A DNA stretch of 64,000 bases from assembly GCA_031081715.1 (NCBI GenBank), contig JAVHMA010000008.1, positions 1-64,000 on the forward strand, read 5' to 3'. Below are positions 24,733 to 35,165 of the stretch, piece by piece. The DNA comes from Armatimonadota bacterium (GTDB taxonomy: Bacteria > Sysuimicrobiota > Sysuimicrobiia > Sysuimicrobiales > Humicultoraceae). How positions within the stretch are numbered: the stretch's first letter is position 1; each line of letters starts with the position of its first letter. A model generated the notes under the pieces. That model searched no databases. It was not told where the DNA came from and was given only the letters and a program-made list of their open reading frames with translations. The position numbers and the translations under genes are program-made.

Positions 24733-26790
24733 ATGCCTGCCAGGAGACCGCGTCCCCGCCAGACCGCGCCCGTCTCGCGTCACCGGGACCTCGCCGTGCT
24801 GCGCGAGCGCGAGGAGCGCTACCGCCTGCTCGCCGAGACCTCCGCCGACCTCATCCTGGCGATCGACCTGGCGGGCCACATCACGTACGCGAACCGCGCG
24901 GCGCAGCGGTTGCTGGGCGTGCGCGGCGCCCGCCTCATCGGCACCGACATCATGACGTTCGTCCCGCCCGACCAGCTCCCGGCGCTGGCGGCGCGGCGCG
25001 CGGCCCGCGCGCGGGGCGTCGCCCGGACGTGGCACTACGAGTTCGAGGCGCTCACGGCCCGCGGTCGGCGCGTGCCGCTCGAGGTCACCTCGACCGCCCT
25101 GGTCAAAGCGGGAACGATGGCGGGCATCCTCCTCAGCGCCCGCGACGTCTCCGAGCGCCGGCGCTCGGAGACGGAGATCAGGCGGCTGAACGCCCGTCTC
25201 GAGCAGCGCGTGGCGCAGCGGACCGCCGAGCTGTCGCGGGCGACCGCGTTCCTTGAGCACCTGCTCGCCGCGGGCGTGAGCGTGGCGCTCGTGCTCGAGG
25301 GGCCGTACCACCGGCCGGTCTACGTGAGCCCGAACGTGGAGGCGGTGCTCGGGTATACGCCGGCCGACGTGCTGGCCACCCCTTCGTTCGTCACCGACAC
25401 CGTGCACCCCGACGACCTGGCGCGCCAGACCGCGATGTTCCGGCAGGCGGCCGCGCGCGGGCAGGACGCGGCCGAGGGCGAGGTGCGGTGGCGCCACCGC
25501 GACGGCTCGTACCGGTGGGTCACCGGCATCGTCCGCACCGGGGAGGACCGCGCGGGCGACCGCGCGCGCACCTATGTCTTCATCGTGGACGTCACGGCCC
25601 GGCGGCACGCCGAGCAGTCGGCCCTGCGCGCCCAGCGCGAGGCGGAGCGCGCGAACCGCGCCAAGAGCGAGTTCCTCTCGCGCATGAGCCACGAGTTCCG
25701 CACGCCGCTGAACGCGATCCTCGGGTTCGCGCAGCTCCTCCAGCTCGAGGCGGGCGCCGAGCACCAGGAGAGCGTCGGGCACATCATGACCGCGGGCCGG
25801 CACCTGCTCGATCTGGTGAACGAGATCCTGGACATCTCGGGCATCGAGAGCGGCCGGCTGCGCCTGACCTCCGAGCCGGTCGACGCGGCCGCCGTCGTCG
25901 CGGAGGCCGCCGACCTGATGCGGCCGATGGCCGAGGGACGGCGCGTCGCGGTCGAGGTGGACGCGGCCTCGCTACGCGGACTGCACGTGCTCGCCGACCG
26001 GCAGCGGCTCAAGCAGGTGCTGCTCAACCTGCTCTCCAACGCGGTCAAGTTCAACGTGGATGGCGGCCGCGTCATCGTACGCGGCGCCGGGGACGACGCC
26101 CCGCGGCTGTGCGTGACGGACACCGGCCCGGGCATCGCCCCGGAGGCGCGGTCGCGCCTGTTCCGGCCGTTCGAACGGCTGGGCGCGGCCCAGTCCGGGA
26201 TCGAGGGCACCGGGCTGGGCCTGGCGTTATGCAAGAGCCTGATCGAGGCGATGGGCGGCGCGGTCGGCGTGGACAGCGCGCCCGGGTGCGGGAGCACGTT
26301 CTGGGTCGAGCTGCCCGCGGCGGAGGCGCCCGCGCAGGACGCCCTCCGGGTTGACGCCGCCGGCGCGGGCGCGCCCGCGGACACCGCCCGACCGGCGGGC
26401 ACGCGGCGGACCGTCCTCTACGTCGAGGACAACCTGGCGAGCCTCGACCTGATCCAGCGGCTCGTCGCGCGCCGCCCGGCCGTGGTGCTCCTCTCGGCGC
26501 TGCAGGGCCGCATCGGCTTCGAGCTGGCCGTCCAGCACCGCCCCGACCTGATCGTGCTCGACCTGCACCTGCCCGATGTGCCGGGTGAGGTGGTCCTCGC
26601 GCGCCTCCGCGAGAACCCGCGCACACGCGACATCCCGGTGGTGGTCCTCTGTGCCGAGACCGCCTCCGCGCAGGCGTCGCACGCGCTCGCCGCCGGCGCG
26701 CTCCGCCACCTGACGAAGCCGCTGGACGTGCGGGCGTTCCTCGACACGGTAGACGCGGTGCTCGACGGACATGCCGCCTCGCCGGCCTGA
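24733..26790 (+). CDS. Hybrid PAS sensor histidine kinase with receiver domain
   Basis: The 685-residue cytoplasmic protein has two PAS domains (about 25-150 and 175-290), a HisKA dimerization helix with [11 protein letters not shown] (phospho-His H320), a HATPase domain with N-box [18 protein letters not shown] and GTGLGLAL, and a C-terminal receiver (about 555-680) whose phospho-acceptor is D610 in VLDLHLPD, with the Lys in LTKPLD. No membrane segment is present, so it senses an internal signal through PAS. No separate output regulator is adjacent; the receiver probably passes the phosphate to an unlinked partner. Confidence 0.92.
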   Translation: MPARRPRPRQTAPVSRHRDLAVLREREERYRLLAETSADLILAIDLAGHITYANRAAQRLLGVRGARLIGTDIMTFVPPDQLPALAARRAARARGVARTWHYEFEALTARGRRVPLEVTSTALVKAGTMAGILLSARDVSERRRSETEIRRLNARLEQRVAQRTAELSRATAFLEHLLAAGVSVALVLEGPYHRPVYVSPNVEAVLGYTPADVLATPSFVTDTVHPDDLARQTAMFRQAAARGQDAAEGEVRWRHRDGSYRWVTGIVRTGEDRAGDRARTYVFIVDVTARRHAEQSALRAQREAERANRAKSEFLSRMSHEFRTPLNAILGFAQLLQLEAGAEHQESVGHIMTAGRHLLDLVNEILDISGIESGRLRLTSEPVDAAAVVAEAADLMRPMAEGRRVAVEVDAASLRGLHVLADRQRLKQVLLNLLSNAVKFNVDGGRVIVRGAGDDAPRLCVTDTGPGIAPEARSRLFRPFERLGAAQSGIEGTGLGLALCKSLIEAMGGAVGVDSAPGCGSTFWVELPAAEAPAQDALRVDAAGAGAPADTARPAGTRRTVLYVEDNLASLDLIQRLVARRPAVVLLSALQGRIGFELAVQHRPDLIVLDLHLPDVPGEVVLARLRENPRTRDIPVVVLCAETASAQASHALAAGALRHLTKPLDVRAFLDTVDAVLDGHAASPA

Positions 26791-26882
26791 CAGCCCGGTG
26801 CCTCCCTCCGCGCCCTCCAGACGGGAACCTCCAGGCGCGTCGCGTCGTTGCCCGGGTGGACCGTGATGCAGGAGGGATCTCC

Positions 26883-28031
26883 ATGGATCGCACGTGGTTG
26901 ATCGCCGTGCTCGTGGCGGGCCTGGCGGGCGCGCCGGCGCTCGGGCAGGATCAGGGGCCCGCACCCCGATCCCCGTCGCCGGCGCCCGTCGCCGCGCCGG
27001 TGCGCGTCGAGACGGTCGCGCAAGGGCTTGAGTTCCCGTGGGGCCTCGCGTTCCTGCCCGACGGCCGCATGCTCGCCACGGAGCGCCCCGGCCGGCTGCG
27101 GATCGTGGAGCGCGACGGCCGGCTCTCCGAGCCACTCCAGGGGGTGCCCCAGGTGCTGGCGGCCGGACAGGGCGGACTGCTGGACGTCGTGCTCAGCCCG
27201 GCGTTCGCCGAGGACCGCCTGGTCTACCTATCGTTCGCCGAGCCCGGCGAGGGTGGGGGCAGCACGGCCGTGGCCCGGGGCCGGCTGGGCGAGCGGGGCC
27301 TGGAGGGCACGCAGGTGATCTGGCGCCAGCAGCCCAAGGTCGCCGGCGCGAACCACTGGGGATCGCGGCTGGTCTTCCGCCGCGACGGCACCCTCTTCGT
27401 GACGACGGGCGACCGGTTCGCCTACCGCGACCGGGCGCAGGACCTCTCGGTGACCATCGGCAAGATCGTGCGCGTCAACGCCGACGGCTCCGTCCCGCGC
27501 GATAACCCGTTCGTCGGACGTCAGGGGGCGCGACCCGAGATCTGGTCCTACGGGCACCGCAACGTGCAGGCGGCCGCGCTGCACCCGCAGACCGGCGACC
27601 TGTGGACGGTCGAGCACGGCGCGCGCGGCGGCGACGAGCTCAACCGGCCCGAGGCCGGCAAGAACTACGGCTGGCCGGTGATCACCTACGGCGTGGACTA
27701 CTCGGGCGCCCGGATCGGCGAGGGCACCGCGAAGGCCGGCATGGAGCAACCGGTCTACTACTGGGATCCGGTCATCGCGCCGTCCGGCGCGGTGTTCTAC
27801 ACGGGCGAGGTCTTCCCGGACTGGCGCGGCAGCCTGTTCATCGGCGGGTTGGTCTCGCGCGTGCTGGTGCGGCTGGCCATCGACGGCACCCGCGTGGCGC
27901 GCGAGGAGCGCTACCTGGCCGACGTGGGCGAGCGCATCCGAAACGTGCGCCAGGGGCCGGAGGGGTTCCTCTATCTGCTCACCGACAACCCGGCGGGGCG
28001 GATTCTGCGGGTGCGGCCGACGGGGCGGTGA
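26883..28031 (+). CDS. PQQ-dependent sugar dehydrogenase family protein (periplasmic)
   Basis: The 382-residue protein is of the soluble aldose/glucose dehydrogenase (GSDH) beta-propeller family. It has a signal peptide ending near [26 protein letters not shown], a Gly-Gly region [12 protein letters not shown], and the HWGSRLVF and GHRNVQ motifs with the active-site and PQQ-binding residues of family members. The ATG at 26883 follows AGGAGG with a 7-base spacer. It probably oxidises a sugar in the periplasm if PQQ is available. Confidence 0.88.
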   Translation: MDRTWLIAVLVAGLAGAPALGQDQGPAPRSPSPAPVAAPVRVETVAQGLEFPWGLAFLPDGRMLATERPGRLRIVERDGRLSEPLQGVPQVLAAGQGGLLDVVLSPAFAEDRLVYLSFAEPGEGGGSTAVARGRLGERGLEGTQVIWRQQPKVAGANHWGSRLVFRRDGTLFVTTGDRFAYRDRAQDLSVTIGKIVRVNADGSVPRDNPFVGRQGARPEIWSYGHRNVQAAALHPQTGDLWTVEHGARGGDELNRPEAGKNYGWPVITYGVDYSGARIGEGTAKAGMEQPVYYWDPVIAPSGAVFYTGEVFPDWRGSLFIGGLVSRVLVRLAIDGTRVAREERYLADVGERIRNVRQGPEGFLYLLTDNPAGRILRVRPTGR

Positions 28032-28040
28032 GGCACGTAC

Positions 28041-28714
28041 TCACTGTGTCCGGCAACGATACGCCTCGAGGTCGGCCGTCGTTAGATCATCTGGCCGCAC
28101 CAGGCGGTAGTGCTTCTCCGACACAACCGCCGCAAGCTGATCTGGGTGACCTTCCAGCTCGAACATCGAGATGAGGTCCGCGGCCATGAACTGCGCGGCA
28201 ACCGGCCGGCATACAAGATCAGGCCACTTCTCCCGGCACATCGCTAGGTCGTTCTGAGGTGGCTCTGCAAAGAATAGCAGGCGACACCCGTGAACACATC
28301 AACCAAGCGATTGTACCTGATCCTCGCCAGCAGCGCCTGCTCATCGGTTAGCGCGTACCTCGCGATGACGCCAGGCGTCGAATCCGGAACCTTCGTCTCT
28401 GCCAGATGAGTGTTTGGAATAATCCTCGCTGACCGTACCAGCGCGAATTGATAACGAGCCTTCCCGGCTGGAAGGATCACCCACTCGGCCCCTTCGGGTG
28501 CAGTCCGCCCAATGGCCTCGGGCAGAGAGGTGCGATAGCGGAACGAATAGATCAGATCACCGAGGTTCTTTGGCACCGGGATTCGTAGGGCCTTGGCTGA
28601 CCGCTCGATGTCTTCTCGTTCGAAGGGGACCGCGGTTGCCCCCTCGGTGTACCGATCGGTGAAGACGCGCACCATCAGGCGGACGTACCTGTTTGCGTTC
28701 CGCTTCGGGCTCAC
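28041..28714 (-). pseudogene. Type II-like restriction endonuclease, catalytic core deleted
   Basis: Two fragments of one gene remain. 28244-28714 encodes the N-terminal 156 residues (GTG start), ending SLQSHLRTT then a TAG stop. 28041-28241 encodes the C-terminal 66 residues (CREKWPDLVCRPVAAQFM to the end). Only 2 bases separate the TAG from the ATG of the second piece. From memory of this endonuclease family, about 45-55 residues that normally lie between these parts, carrying an IDEIYVG ... QAKGG type PD-(D/E)XK centre, are missing. The enzyme should be inactive. The region is visibly lower in GC than its surroundings. Confidence 0.7.
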
Positions 28715-28726
28715 TCGTAGTCCCGC

Positions 28727-30115
28727 CTACCCACCGAGCGACGCCTTGCCCCCAGGCCAGCGAAGTAACACCACCTCCTCACGCAACTGCTCCCTGGTGA
28801 CTGTGGCCAAGCGGGTGCGAAAGAGATCGATCCCCATGACCTCGTATCCGAGGGAGTGCCCGATGTCAGCCAGAAGCCGCCCGGTCCGGATCATCACGCG
28901 AAGGTACGATGCTTGATCCCCAACGACGTACGCCAACCGGGCACCCGGGCGAAGGACCTGTCGCAGTTCCGCCAGGTGCCTGGCCATCCCGCCGAAGTAC
29001 AGCTTGGTCACTCTTGCGTACAGTCTCTCGAAACCGGACGTCTTGCCGAGATGCTTCCGTCGGGTTTCAATCCTACGTGCGATGCGATCGATCTCGGCAT
29101 GGCCTGCAACCCAAGTATCGTCGTCGTCTACTCTGAAGACATTGCGGGTGTTCGATCGCACCAACCCTGCCTTGAGCGCACGCAGCTCGGCTTTGTCCCT
29201 GATGAACCCCAGCAACACAGATTCGAGGCGCGTGGTACGCGTGTAGTCCTTCTCGTTCGGATACGGAGGCGACGTGATCACCGCATCAATCGAGTACGGT
29301 TCAACAACACGGGCAATTTTCCTCGAATCTGCCATGTGAACCTGCGCCTCGACGTCTGGAAGTCTCCGCACGATGCGAAGATCGGTGGCCATGGTGTGCA
29401 CCGCTGAGAGCCAGGAGTGGACAACCATGGCATCTGCCTTTGGGGGCCCCACGCCGACCTCGGGGCCGAAGTGAAGATTGCTGACGGCGAACACTGCCGC
29501 TCTGGCAAGGGCGAGGAGCTCGTGGCTGCGATGACGTACATCCGCCCGTCGCCGCAGGCAGTCAAGCAGCACGAGCGTCTTGTGGAGTGGGAGCGGACTT
29601 ATTGAGTTCGCCAGTAGCAGACGTGCTGTCTCTGGCGGGAGCGTCCTCAGCGCCTTGGGGCTGATCGCGCTGTTAGAGCGAAACAGGTCGTCATGAATGC
29701 CTTCGCGAGAGAGCTGTGCCAGTGTGGCTTCGGCCACCTCCGCTGCGTGCTCCACGAGACCGTCAGGGTCGGGTGTCCAATCGACCTTTACCTGACTGGC
29801 AAAGTGCGCCATCGGATGGGCCTCGACCCCAACGCTCGGAATCCCCAGCTTCTTGCACTCGACCAGGGTCGTGCCGGTGCCGCAGAATGGGTCGAGCACG
29901 CGGTGAGATGCCCCTAGCGCGAAGCGTTGCACGTATTCGCGCACCAGATGGGGAGGGAACGAGAGCACAAAGCGATACCACTGGTGGACAGGCCTGTCCT
30001 CGGGGAGAAGACGGTTTGCCTCGCCATTCGGCTGCTGTCCGGGTGCAGATCCGGGGAGAGCAGTGCCGACTACGGCAGGATCGCGGGGTAACCGAAGGCG
30101 AGCTCGTTCAGTCAT
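28727..30115 (-). CDS. DNA methyltransferase of a type II restriction-modification system
   Basis: The 462-residue protein is an S-adenosylmethionine-dependent DNA methyltransferase. The AdoMet site VLDPFCGTGTTLVE (motif I) precedes the catalytic TSPPY motif (motif IV); SPPY favours N4-cytosine or N6-adenine methylation. I chose the ATG at 30115, preceded by GAGGAG, over longer frames. It ends 12 bases before the broken endonuclease gene, the usual methylase-first order. With the endonuclease damaged it may act as a solitary methylase. Codon usage and lower GC suggest horizontal transfer. Confidence 0.88.
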   Translation of the reverse strand: MTERARLRLPRDPAVVGTALPGSAPGQQPNGEANRLLPEDRPVHQWYRFVLSFPPHLVREYVQRFALGASHRVLDPFCGTGTTLVECKKLGIPSVGVEAHPMAHFASQVKVDWTPDPDGLVEHAAEVAEATLAQLSREGIHDDLFRSNSAISPKALRTLPPETARLLLANSISPLPLHKTLVLLDCLRRRADVRHRSHELLALARAAVFAVSNLHFGPEVGVGPPKADAMVVHSWLSAVHTMATDLRIVRRLPDVEAQVHMADSRKIARVVEPYSIDAVITSPPYPNEKDYTRTTRLESVLLGFIRDKAELRALKAGLVRSNTRNVFRVDDDDTWVAGHAEIDRIARRIETRRKHLGKTSGFERLYARVTKLYFGGMARHLAELRQVLRPGARLAYVVGDQASYLRVMIRTGRLLADIGHSLGYEVMGIDLFRTRLATVTREQLREEVVLLRWPGGKASLGG

Positions 30116-30388
30116 GCGCTCCTCACCCCGGTGTGATCCGTCGGCCGGTCGGCTGCTTTTCGACATGCGAAGGACCCGCCTCCTGCTGCCGTCCCATACA
30201 TGTGGGGCGACAAGGCATCCGCTGCCCCAACATCTGGGACGGCCTCCCATGCCTCCCGTTCACTGAATCGACGTTCCTAGGGCATTCGTGCAGGACTGGC
30301 CAGCACGAGAGGCGCTGACGTCTGCGCTGTCCGCCGCCCAAGACGCGGCGCTTGGCACCGGCTTCTCCTGCGGGGGACCGGGACGATC

Positions 30389-30464
30389 TGGCGCGCCCGG
30401 AGGGACTTGAACCCCCGACCTACGGCTCCGGAGGCCGCCGCTCTATCCGCTGAGCTACGGGCGC
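30389..30464 (-). tRNA. tRNA-Arg (anticodon CCG)
   Basis: A complete cloverleaf is read on the minus strand: acceptor GCGCCCG/CGGGCGC, D-arm GCTC...GAGC, anticodon stem GCGGC/GCCGT with loop CTCCGGA (anticodon CCG, Arg), and T-arm with TTCAAGT. The CCA end is encoded. Its 3' end faces the restriction-modification island (28041-30115). Confidence 0.97.
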
Positions 30465-30476
30465 GCGCCGCCTTGC

Positions 30477-30485
30477 ATTATACCA
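30477..30485 (-). promoter_or_regulatory. Extended -10 promoter for tRNA-Arg
   Basis: On the minus strand the sequence TGGTATAAT is a consensus extended -10 element (TGn-TATAAT), located 12 bases upstream of the tRNA 5' end. No good -35 box lies 16-18 bp further upstream, as is common for extended -10 promoters. Confidence 0.7.
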
Positions 30486-30534
30486 TCGGCCGGCGCGCGC
30501 TGGGCAGAGCGCGCGAGGCGTCGTCGGCGACCGG

Positions 30535-33500
30535 CTAGTCCCGCCCGTCTTGCTCACCGTTTCCCGCTCCCGCCACCGGCGCCACCTCGGCCGGCCGTGG
30601 GCTCTCCGCCGCCGCCCCGCCGAAGATGCGCCGCACCGCGCCGTCCACCAGGGTGTAGACCACAGGGATGACGAGCAACGTCAGGAACGTCGAGGTCGCC
30701 AGCCCGCCGAGCACAGCCACGCCGAGCGGCCGGCGCCACTCGGCGCCGCTCGTCCCGATGCCGAGCGCCACTGGCAGGCCGCCCAGGATGGTCGTCAGCG
30801 AGGTCATCAGGATCGGCCGCAGCCGCGTCCGGCCCGCCTCCAGCAGCGCCTCGGTTCGGGCCAGGCCGCGCGCGCGCAGCCGGTTCGTGTAGTCCACCAG
30901 GATGATCGCGTTGTTTACGATGATCCCGGTGAGCATGATGATGCCGAGCAGCGACATGATGCTGACGTTGATCCGGGTCAGGAACAGCAGCGGGAACACG
31001 CCCACCGCCGCCAGCGGAATGGTAAACAGGATCGTGAAGGGGTGGGCGAGCGATTCGAACTGCGCGGCCATGACCATGTAGACGAACAGGATCGCCAGCG
31101 CGAGCGAGATGAGCATGTCGCGGAACGCCTCGGCCTGGAACTCCGCCTCGCCGGCGAAGGCGATCGCGAAGCCGGGCGGGAGCGTCATCGCGTCGGTCCG
31201 GCGCTGGATGTCGGCGATCACCGCGCCCAGGGGCCGGTCCTGCAGGTCGGCCGAGATGAGCGCGAACTGGACGCGGTTCTTGCGCTGGACCGACGCCGCG
31301 CCGCGCCGCTCGGTCATGGTCGCGACGTCGCGCAGCCGGATCGCGGTGCCGTCCGGCGCGCGGCCGACCGCGATCTCGCCGAGCCGGTCCACGGAGGCCC
31401 GGTCCTCGGGCCGCGCGCGCACCGTGATGTCGTACTCGTCGCCACCGATCCGGTAGCGCGTAACCGCGCTGCCCTCCACCGCGCTGCGGATCGCTGCCCC
31501 CACGACCGCGCTGCTCAGGCCGAAGCGGGCGGCCCGCTCGCGGTCGAGCCGCACCTCGATCTCGGGCTTGCCGGCGGCCAGGGTGTTGTCCACGTTGATG
31601 GCGCCGGGGACCTCCCGCACCGCGGCCTCGACCTGCGCGGCCAGGGCCTGCAGGCGCGCGGGATCGGGGCCCGAGACCTCCACCTGGATCGGCGCCTGGC
31701 CGCCACCGGCCTCGCTGGAAGCCGAGATCTTCACCTTCGCGGCGGGCACGCCGGCCAGCCGGCCGCGCAGGTCCTCCATGATCTCGAAGACCGAGCGGCG
31801 GCGCTGGTCCTTGCCGACCAGGCTCACCGCGATCTCGGCGATCTGCGAGCCCGGTGTCTGGAACCCGAACCCCTGCGAGAGCGCCCCGACCTGGGTGAAG
31901 AACGTCTTCACCTCCGGGGTCCGGCGCAGCGCCTCCTCCGCCTGCCGGGCCGCCGCGTCGGCCACCGCGAGCGAGCTGCCGATCGGCATCTCGATCCGGA
32001 TGCGAAACTCCCCGGCATCGGAGACCGGGAAGAACTCCTTGCCGATGAGCGGCGAGGCGACCAGCGCCAGGCTGGCGACGAACGCCGCGGTGGCGACGCC
32101 GAGCGTGGCGAAGCGATGGCGCAGGCACCAGGCGAGCACGGCCTGGTAGCGGACGGCCAGCCGATCGTAGGCAACGTCCCACCGGTCGAAGAACCGTCCC
32201 AGGCGTGTGCGGCTCTCCTCCCTCCGGCGCAGCCAGCGCGACGAGAGCATCGGGGTGAGGGTGAAGGCGATGAACACCGACAGCAGGTTGGCGAAGACCA
32301 CGGTCAGGCCGAACTGCCGGAAGAACTGCCCGACGATCCCGCGCGTGAACGCGATGGGCACGAAGACCGCCACGTTCGTCAGCGTGCTGGCGAGCACGGC
32401 CAGCTCGATCTCGCGGGCCCCCTCGCGCGCGGCATCCCGCGGGGTGGGGTCGAGCTCCAGGTGCCGGTTGATGTTCTCGGTGACGACGATGGCGTTGTCC
32501 ACGAGCACGCCGACCGCGACCGCCATCCCCAGCAGCGACATGATGTTGATGGTGAACCCCGAAAAGTACAGGGGCATGGCCGTCGCCACGATTGCCGTCG
32601 GCATCGAGAGCGCGATGATCGCCGTGCTCCGCACGTTGTGGAGGAACAGAAACACCACGATCGCGACCAGGACCGCGCCGAGCACCAGGTTGCCCTGGAC
32701 GTCGGCGACCGAGGAGCGGATGAAGAGTGACTGATCCTGGGCGATCCCGAAGGTGATGTCGCCGGGCAGGGTACGCTGGAGCTCGGCGATGGCGCGGCGC
32801 ACGCCGTCGGCGATCGCCACGGTGTTGGCGCCGGCCTGCTTCTGGACGGTCAGGCCCACGCTGTCGCGTCCGTTCAGCCGGGTGTACTGCGTAGGGTCGC
32901 GCTGGAGGTCGCGGATGACCGCGACGTCGTCCAGGCGTACGAGCGCTCCGCCGGGCCGCGCGATGCGCAGGGCAGCGATCTCCTCTAGGCTGGTGAACTG
33001 CCCGGCGAGCCGCACCAGGAACTCCCGGGTGCGCTCGGTGATCCGGCCGCCGGGGATGTTGACGTTCTCCGCCCGCAGCGCCTCCTCGACCTGCCCGACG
33101 GTCAGGCCGTAGGCGCGGAGGCGATCCTGGTCCACCTCGACGCGGATCTCGCGGACCAGCCCGCCGCTTACGTTGACCGCGGCCACGCCCGCCACGCGCT
33201 CGAACCGCGGCTTGACGATATCGTCCGCCAGCCGGCGCAGCTCGCGCGGCGACCGGGCGCCGCTCAGCCCAATGTTGAGGACGGGTTCCGAGGCGAAGTC
33301 GAACTTGGCGACGATCGGCTCCTCGGCGTCGCGCGGAAAGCGCACCTTCGCGATGTCCACGCGCTGGCGGACGTCGGCCGTCGCCGCGTCCACGTTCGTC
33401 CCCAGCGCGAACTCCACGCCCGTGAACACCTGCCCCTCGGTCGCGAGCGTGCGCACCTGGCGCACGTTGGGCAGGCTGGAGAGCTGCTCCTCGAGCGGCT

Positions 33501-33687
33501 CCGCGATGAGCTGCTGGACCTCGTCCGGCCCTGCGCCGGGGTAGAGGACGGTCACCGACACGAAGGGGAACTGGATGTTGGGAAACAGCTCGACCGGGAG
33601 CCGCACGTACGACACGAGCCCCAGCACCATCAGGGCGCTGATGAGCATCAGGACGAAGACGGGTCGCCGGACGGCCAGCGCCGACAC
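30535..33687 (-). CDS. RND family efflux transporter, inner-membrane pump
   Basis: The 1050-residue protein is an AcrB/HAE1-type RND pump with the usual duplicated layout: 12 helices and two large periplasmic domains. MSALAVRRPVFVLMLISALM begins the first helix, LPVELFPNIQFP follows, and the transmembrane proton-relay region VAVGVLVDNAIVVTENI is intact. The second-half counterpart is also present (GIIMLTGIIVNNAIILVDYTN, cut here for length). The GTG start shares one base with the adaptor stop (TAGTG). It forms a tripartite pump with the adaptor and an outer-membrane channel not encoded here. Confidence 0.95.
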   Translation of the reverse strand: MSALAVRRPVFVLMLISALMVLGLVSYVRLPVELFPNIQFPFVSVTVLYPGAGPDEVQQLIAEPLEEQLSSLPNVRQVRTLATEGQVFTGVEFALGTNVDAATADVRQRVDIAKVRFPRDAEEPIVAKFDFASEPVLNIGLSGARSPRELRRLADDIVKPRFERVAGVAAVNVSGGLVREIRVEVDQDRLRAYGLTVGQVEEALRAENVNIPGGRITERTREFLVRLAGQFTSLEEIAALRIARPGGALVRLDDVAVIRDLQRDPTQYTRLNGRDSVGLTVQKQAGANTVAIADGVRRAIAELQRTLPGDITFGIAQDQSLFIRSSVADVQGNLVLGAVLVAIVVFLFLHNVRSTAIIALSMPTAIVATAMPLYFSGFTINIMSLLGMAVAVGVLVDNAIVVTENINRHLELDPTPRDAAREGAREIELAVLASTLTNVAVFVPIAFTRGIVGQFFRQFGLTVVFANLLSVFIAFTLTPMLSSRWLRRREESRTRLGRFFDRWDVAYDRLAVRYQAVLAWCLRHRFATLGVATAAFVASLALVASPLIGKEFFPVSDAGEFRIRIEMPIGSSLAVADAAARQAEEALRRTPEVKTFFTQVGALSQGFGFQTPGSQIAEIAVSLVGKDQRRRSVFEIMEDLRGRLAGVPAAKVKISASSEAGGGQAPIQVEVSGPDPARLQALAAQVEAAVREVPGAINVDNTLAAGKPEIEVRLDRERAARFGLSSAVVGAAIRSAVEGSAVTRYRIGGDEYDITVRARPEDRASVDRLGEIAVGRAPDGTAIRLRDVATMTERRGAASVQRKNRVQFALISADLQDRPLGAVIADIQRRTDAMTLPPGFAIAFAGEAEFQAEAFRDMLISLALAILFVYMVMAAQFESLAHPFTILFTIPLAAVGVFPLLFLTRINVSIMSLLGIIMLTGIIVNNAIILVDYTNRLRARGLARTEALLEAGRTRLRPILMTSLTTILGGLPVALGIGTSGAEWRRPLGVAVLGGLATSTFLTLLVIPVVYTLVDGAVRRIFGGAAAESPRPAEVAPVAGAGNGEQDGRD

Positions 33688-35033
33688 TAGCGGTTCACCA
33701 CCGTGACCGCGGTTCCGGCGCTCAACCCCTCGGGGCCCAGCACCACGACCTCCTCGCCCTCCGCGACGCCCGAGAGGACCTGGACGACCTCGCCTTGCGC
33801 CAGACCGAGCGTCACGGACCGGACCTGCACCACGCCGCCGGTGATCACGCGCACCACCGGCCGCTCGCCGCCGTCCACCGCCACGCGCGGCACGACCACG
33901 ACGCCCGCTCGCCGCTCCACGACGATCTCACCGCGCGCGAACGTGCCCGGGGTGGCTCCCTCCGGAGGCGCGTTCAGGCGGAGCCGCACGGCCGCCGCGC
34001 GGCTCAGCGGGTCGGCGGCCGGCGAGACCAGGCGCACCACCGCGCGCACCGGTGTCTCGGGTGCACTCTCCAGGCGCACAACGGCCGGCTGCCCGGCGCG
34101 CACCAGGCCGATGTCCCGCTCGCCCACCGTGACCTCGACCTCCAGGGCGACCTCGTCGTAGACCTGCGCGACAGGCTGCCCGCGGCCCGCGAAGTCGCCG
34201 GAGACCAGGAAGTCGCCGGGCACGGCGGCGAGACCGGTGACCCGGCCCGCGAACGGCGCGCGGATCGTCATGGCGGCCAGGCGCTGCCGGGCGATCGCCG
34301 CGACCGCGCGCGCCTGGGCGACCTGCGCGCGCGCGGCGGCCAGGTCCTCGTCGCGCGCACCGGCCTGGGTCATCTCCCACTGCTGTCGCGCGGAGTCGGC
34401 CGCGGTGCGCGCGATCTCCAGCTGCGCCTGCGCCGCCTGCACCTGCGCGCGCGCCTGCTCGTAGCGGAGCCGCGCCTGGTCCACCTGCGCCTGCGCAACC
34501 GCGCCCTCGCGCAGCAGGGCCTCCTGACGCCGGAGGTCGCTCTCGGCCACGCGCAGGGCAGCCTCGGAGACCGCGACCTGCGTCTCGGCGGCCTTCACCT
34601 GGTTCTGGGCCTGGGTGAAGGCGTTGTAGACTACCTGCCGCTCCTGCGGCCGCTGACCGCGCTCGAGCAGCGCGAGGCGCGCCTCGGCCGCGGCCACCGC
34701 GGCCTCGGCCTGGCGCAGCTCGGCGCGCTGGTCGCTCGCGTCGAGCTCGAGCAGCGCGGCGCCGGCGGCCACCCGGGCGCCGTCCTGCACCAACACGCGC
34801 GCCACGCGGCCACTGATCTTCGGATAGAGACTCGCCGTCCGCGCGGACGTCACGGTCCCGCTGACCTCGACCGCGCGGACCACGTCGGCGCGGCGCGCCG
34901 CGGCCACCTCCACCGGCACGCGCGACGGCGCGGCCTGGCTCGCGGGCGCCGCGGACCGTCCCCGGCCCAGCAGCACACCCGCGGCGGCCAGCGCGGCCAC
35001 GACGACCACGAGCCCCACCCACCAGCGACGCAT
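33687..35033 (-). CDS. RND efflux periplasmic adaptor (MFP)
   Basis: The 448-residue protein is a membrane fusion protein. A membrane anchor (residues 3-25) precedes a lipoyl half-motif (EVSGTVTSARTASLYPKISG), a long alpha-helical coiled-coil hairpin rich in Ala/Gln (about 95-230), then the second lipoyl half and beta-barrel domains. I place the start at 35033 (MRRWWVGL) because AGGGAGGAG lies 9 bases upstream. It links the inner-membrane pump to the outer-membrane channel. Confidence 0.93.
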   Translation of the reverse strand: MRRWWVGLVVVVAALAAAGVLLGRGRSAAPASQAAPSRVPVEVAAARRADVVRAVEVSGTVTSARTASLYPKISGRVARVLVQDGARVAAGAALLELDASDQRAELRQAEAAVAAAEARLALLERGQRPQERQVVYNAFTQAQNQVKAAETQVAVSEAALRVAESDLRRQEALLREGAVAQAQVDQARLRYEQARAQVQAAQAQLEIARTAADSARQQWEMTQAGARDEDLAAARAQVAQARAVAAIARQRLAAMTIRAPFAGRVTGLAAVPGDFLVSGDFAGRGQPVAQVYDEVALEVEVTVGERDIGLVRAGQPAVVRLESAPETPVRAVVRLVSPAADPLSRAAAVRLRLNAPPEGATPGTFARGEIVVERRAGVVVVPRVAVDGGERPVVRVITGGVVQVRSVTLGLAQGEVVQVLSGVAEGEEVVVLGPEGLSAGTAVTVVNR

Positions 35034-35165
35034 GATCCCAAACTCCTCCCTCATGCGGGCCGGCGGCACATGCCGCCGGCCCGCAGCCCATTCTGCCACG
35101 TTCCTGCGGGCCTGAACATGGACGGACGACCGCTTCGGCGGTGGGCAGCCCGGGCGGACGAGCGG

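Noticed and set aside
26227-27135. Minus-strand frame across the histidine kinase end and the sugar dehydrogenase start
   Set aside because: It is antisense to two well supported genes and has the composition of a shadow frame.
30116-30388. Possible small genes between the methyltransferase and tRNA-Arg
   Set aside because: Short frames exist on both strands, but they have no ribosome site or recognisable motif. I treat the 273 bases as non-coding.
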